NCBI GenBank assembly: GCA_964466625.1 | Contig: CAYXQF010000047.1 | Location: 1-14,639, forward strand | From: QALR01 sp964466625 | GTDB lineage: Bacteria; Bacillota; Clostridia; Oscillospirales; CAG-272 | Reading direction: 5' to 3' | Length of the DNA: 14,639 bases | Shown here: piece after piece, positions 12,578 to 14,639 of the stretch | Position numbering within the stretch: the first letter of the stretch is position 1 | How the letters are laid out: each line of letters begins with the position of its first letter | Position numbers and translations under genes: made by a program | The notes under the pieces: generated by a model | What the model was told of the DNA's origin: nothing | The model's input: the letters and a program-made list of their open reading frames with translations, nothing else | The model's database searches: none

Positions 12578-13027
12578 TTAAGATGCAAGAGTTTCCCAGC
12601 CTGCAGGATAAGCGTCGGGCGCCCACACGTTGCCATCAATGGCAGACTTGTAAAGAACACCGTTATAGCTTACGATATCGCCGGTATTATAAGCGTCGGA
12701 CGCGCCGAGCGGCTGCACCCATTCCGCATAGCCTTCTTCGGTCACGCCGATTTTCTTATAAAGACTCGTTGCGGTGTCGGGCGTCCATTCCTCTGCCGCT
12801 GTGTGGTCTTGCAAAACCTGATAAAGCTGTGGATCTCCCACATTATTTGTGCCGTAAGAAAACACCTCTTTTGTTTTGTAAGCCGTACCGACTTTGTATT
12901 TCGGGAACACGGAAGCCACGGACATAATCTTATCCGTATCGGTTTCCATATCTGCGGTGGAGCAGAAAGTCTGCAAAAACATCTGCAAAGCCGCACGAAT
13001 TTCAAGAGCTGATTGTTTTCTATCCAT
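12578..13027 (-). CDS. Phage protein with tandem carbohydrate-binding-like repeats
   Basis: This is a 149-residue protein of a type common in clostridial prophages. After a helical start (1-40) come two similar units, at about 49-83 (AYKTKEVFSYG ... LYQVLQDHTAAEEWTPD) and 112-144 (AYNTGDIVSYNGVLYKS ... NVWAPDAYPAGWE). Both follow the aromatic pattern of chitin-binding type 3 (CBM5/12-like) modules. It probably sits on the tail or helps contact cell-wall glycans; this is inference. The ATG has GGAGGG upstream, and only three bases separate it from the preceding gene, so it is part of the late operon. No catalytic domain is present. Confidence 0.82.
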   Translation of the reverse strand: MDRKQSALEIRAALQMFLQTFCSTADMETDTDKIMSVASVFPKYKVGTAYKTKEVFSYGTNNVGDPQLYQVLQDHTAAEEWTPDTATSLYKKIGVTEEGYAEWVQPLGASDAYNTGDIVSYNGVLYKSAIDGNVWAPDAYPAGWETLAS

Positions 13028-13030
13028 TGT

Positions 13031-13414
13031 TTATCCCTCCCCCATAAGCAGTGCGTCAAGCGATGTTTGCACTGCATTCATTTGTGTTTCAAGATATGTT
13101 CTTTGCGCCATAGATACTGTAACACGGTTTTCGGCAACCTCAGCTTCGGTGTCTGTGGCTTCCTGCACCACTTCGGGCGAGCATTTCAGCTCCGCTCTGA
13201 TGGTATAAGCGTTGTAAACATATTCTGCTTCTTCGTTTATAATGGTGATGCTTTCACAATTCTCCGCCGTGAAAAGCGCGCTGAGTTCATCAAGGCTTGT
13301 ACCTTCAGGGAAAACAAAAGAGAGTGTATCACGGTTTTCGCCTTGAATATATCTTCTGCCGCCAACGGCGATGATGGGATTGAGTTCTGTTCCGTTTGAA
13401 AGTTTGATCGTCAT
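13031..13414 (-). CDS. Small phage tail-region protein, function unknown
   Basis: This 127-residue acidic protein lies between a tail or fibre gene and a carbohydrate-binding-like gene. The N-terminal part (about 1-80) is predicted beta-rich (MTIKLSNGTELNP, then RDTLSFVFPEG and ESITIINEEAEYVYNAYTIRAEL). The C-terminal third (about 95-122) looks like a helical or coiled-coil tail. Genes of this size and position are frequent in clostridial siphophage-like prophages and are usually unnamed. The ATG has a strong AGGAGG upstream. Its stop is three bases before the next start. A tail-assembly or baseplate accessory role is inferred from position only. Confidence 0.8.
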   Translation of the reverse strand: MTIKLSNGTELNPIIAVGGRRYIQGENRDTLSFVFPEGTSLDELSALFTAENCESITIINEEAEYVYNAYTIRAELKCSPEVVQEATDTEAEVAENRVTVSMAQRTYLETQMNAVQTSLDALLMGEG

Positions 13415-13431
13415 TTTGACCTCCTATGAGT

Positions 13432-14639
13432 TTATTTAAAATACGAGCCTGTTACAGAGAAATAATTCATCAGCGTTCCATCGACAGTATCGCCATAAAA
13501 ATAAAAATTGTTGTAGTTAGGATCGCTCACACGCAATCTAAGGGTTATTGCCTCATATCCCTCATTTTTATAGCTTGAAAAAGCACTGCTGTCAGTAACT
13601 TTCAAAACTAATTGAGCAACACCGCTTGAATAAGAAGAAACTTCAATAAAAGAACAACTTTCAAAAGAGCTTGTTTCATCATCTTCCCACACTTCGTAAA
13701 ATACTTTAATTTCGCTTTTATCAACCCATGATGGAAGAGAATTGTAATAAATAGTAAGGCCCGTACTCAATTTGCCGCTCTTTTGGCTGGGTTTATGTTT
13801 TGTAGAATATGTAGCCTTGCCTATCTTCCAAGAAACCGTTTTTGCCGTTGTCGTTCCATCAGACCAGCAATAGCCATCTTTTGGCGTGAATGTTGCGTTG
13901 TAAGTTCCTGCGTTAGTAGCACTTGTTGTTCCGCCGATTGTCATGGTCGATGCGTCGTAATTGCTCCATGCAGGCTCTTGTGCTGAACCGCTATAGGTAA
14001 GCGATCCACTTTGCGAAGGGACTGTGGAAATAGGAGTAACACCGGAATAAAACAACCTCGCGACACCGTTCACTTCGGCATATATCTTTTTCACCACATT
14101 ATTGATTCCGTTTTCAACGTATCCGTATCCCTTTACGCTTCGGGCAACACTACCAAGCGCAAGTGTTTCACCTGTTTCCGTTCCGGCTATAAAGGAATCG
14201 CTTCCTGCATTTGCATAGAATGTTCCATTAACACGATCATAAAGACCGATAGCTCCCGATGTTTTTTTGCACGGAACAAAATCACGCACGAGTGTTTCTC
14301 CGTCATAAATACGACAGCTATAAATCTTGCCCGGACAAGGAGTCATCACTCCGGCTGATGTTGTGGAAGCAAGCAAAAGCGACGGATATTTTGTATTCGT
14401 CATTTGAGTGATATCGTGGGTGACCGTTACGCCGTCAAAAGACATCGTATTTTTGGCTTTAATGATCGTATGTCTTCCCGTGGTCGCGATAATGTCAGAA
14501 GCATTGAGCTGCTCACTGCCGAAGTCCGAGGTGACATATGTTCTGGAACCGAGTTTTCGCACAACAAATTCGGAGCTTGTACCAAAACCGCCGTTTTGTC
14601 CGATAAAATAGTAAACAACACCGCTTGTGATTTCGGCAT
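13432..14639 (-). CDS. Phage tail or fibre protein, C-terminal part (runs off the window)
   Basis: The frame is open to the window end, giving 401 visible residues; the 5' end is missing. GTG at 14560-14562 is unlikely to be the start, because coding-like sequence (AEITSGVVYYFIGQNGGFG) continues upstream without a break. A concanavalin/LamG-like region lies at visible residues about 30-155, with KIYSCRIYDGETLVRDFVPC and GAIGLYDRVNGTFYANAG. A bacterial Ig-like repeat follows at about 202-275 (QSGSLTYSGSAQEP ... TNAGTYNATFTPKDGYCWSDG). The last 125 residues are a beta-rich unit I do not recognise. Such modular proteins decorate tails and bind host surfaces. The gene heads the visible part of the late operon. 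Confidence 0.85.
   Translation of the reverse strand, partial: AEITSGVVYYFIGQNGGFGTSSEFVVRKLGSRTYVTSDFGSEQLNASDIIATTGRHTIIKAKNTMSFDGVTVTHDITQMTNTKYPSLLLASTTSAGVMTPCPGKIYSCRIYDGETLVRDFVPCKKTSGAIGLYDRVNGTFYANAGSDSFIAGTETGETLALGSVARSVKGYGYVENGINNVVKKIYAEVNGVARLFYSGVTPISTVPSQSGSLTYSGSAQEPAWSNYDASTMTIGGTTSATNAGTYNATFTPKDGYCWSDGTTTAKTVSWKIGKATYSTKHKPSQKSGKLSTGLTIYYNSLPSWVDKSEIKVFYEVWEDDETSSFESCSFIEVSSYSSGVAQLVLKVTDSSAFSSYKNEGYEAITLRLRVSDPNYNNFYFYGDTVDGTLMNYFSVTGSYFK

Larger units (their letters stand above)
10495..14639. mobile_element. Prophage or phage-derived element, left part (continues past the window)
   Basis: From the cotJC break to the window end, all seven genes are on the minus strand. 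They include a holin, an XhlA-like protein, a carbohydrate-binding-like phage protein, a tail-associated protein, a tail or fibre protein and an ImmA/IrrE-type peptidase. The opposite strand of the host cotJ genes and a sharp base-composition shift mark the border. As a sample count, G+C is 16 of 60 bases at 10801-10860 and 36 of 60 at 12001-12060. No integrase or recombinase is present at this end. Confidence 0.88.

Noticed and set aside
12191..13012. 273-codon plus-strand open frame in the phage region
   Set aside because: It is antisense to the holin and carbohydrate-binding-like genes, which have good ribosome sites and family patterns.
14427..14639. Frame starting at the terminal ATG (14637-14639, minus strand)
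   Set aside because: It is out of frame with the tail protein, whose coding-like sequence continues through the same bases to the window end.

Overview
The window looks like a chromosomal segment of an endospore-forming Bacillota, most likely an uncultured gut-type member of the Clostridia. The evidence is a leucine T-box leader, consensus TTGACA-17-TATAAT promoters, strong AGGAGG ribosome sites, a cotJ spore-coat operon and a typical clostridial prophage tail and lysis module. No rRNA, tRNA, CRISPR array or insertion sequence was seen.

Layout. 1-690: the 5' end of leuA on the minus strand, behind a complete T-box leader with its own terminator and promoter and a CTC (Leu) specifier. 706-3786 (-): a 1026-residue glycoside hydrolase family 3 enzyme with circularly permuted domain order. 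4027-4896 (+): an eight-helix membrane protein, transcribed divergently. 5016-5849 (+): a protein with 20 cysteines, conserved in Clostridia as far as I recall, behind a promoter that resembles mother-cell sporulation promoters. 5911-6318 (-): a small P-loop NTPase. 9301-6513 (-): an apparent three-gene operon of XRE/HTH regulator, ABC exporter half-transporter and DUF951 protein, behind a consensus promoter with an operator-like inverted repeat. 9631-10502 (+): cotJA, cotJB and the first 36 codons of cotJC, again behind a sporulation-like promoter.

At about 10490-10503 cotJC stops abruptly, and from there to the window end everything is on the minus strand and phage-like. The order from the junction is a two-TM membrane protein overlapping an ImmA/IrrE-type metallopeptidase (strikingly AT-rich), an operator-like TTTCAC repeat array, a terminator, an XhlA-like protein, an LLH-type holin, a tandem-repeat carbohydrate-binding-like protein, a small tail-associated protein and the 3' part of a tail or fibre protein that runs off the window.

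Main interpretation. A prophage or phage-derived element is integrated inside the spore-coat catalase gene cotJC. This resembles sporulation genes known to be split by elements that excise during sporulation (skin in sigK, SPbeta in spsM). Whether this element is excised to restore cotJC cannot be decided here, because the far end, the rest of cotJC and the recombinase lie outside the window.
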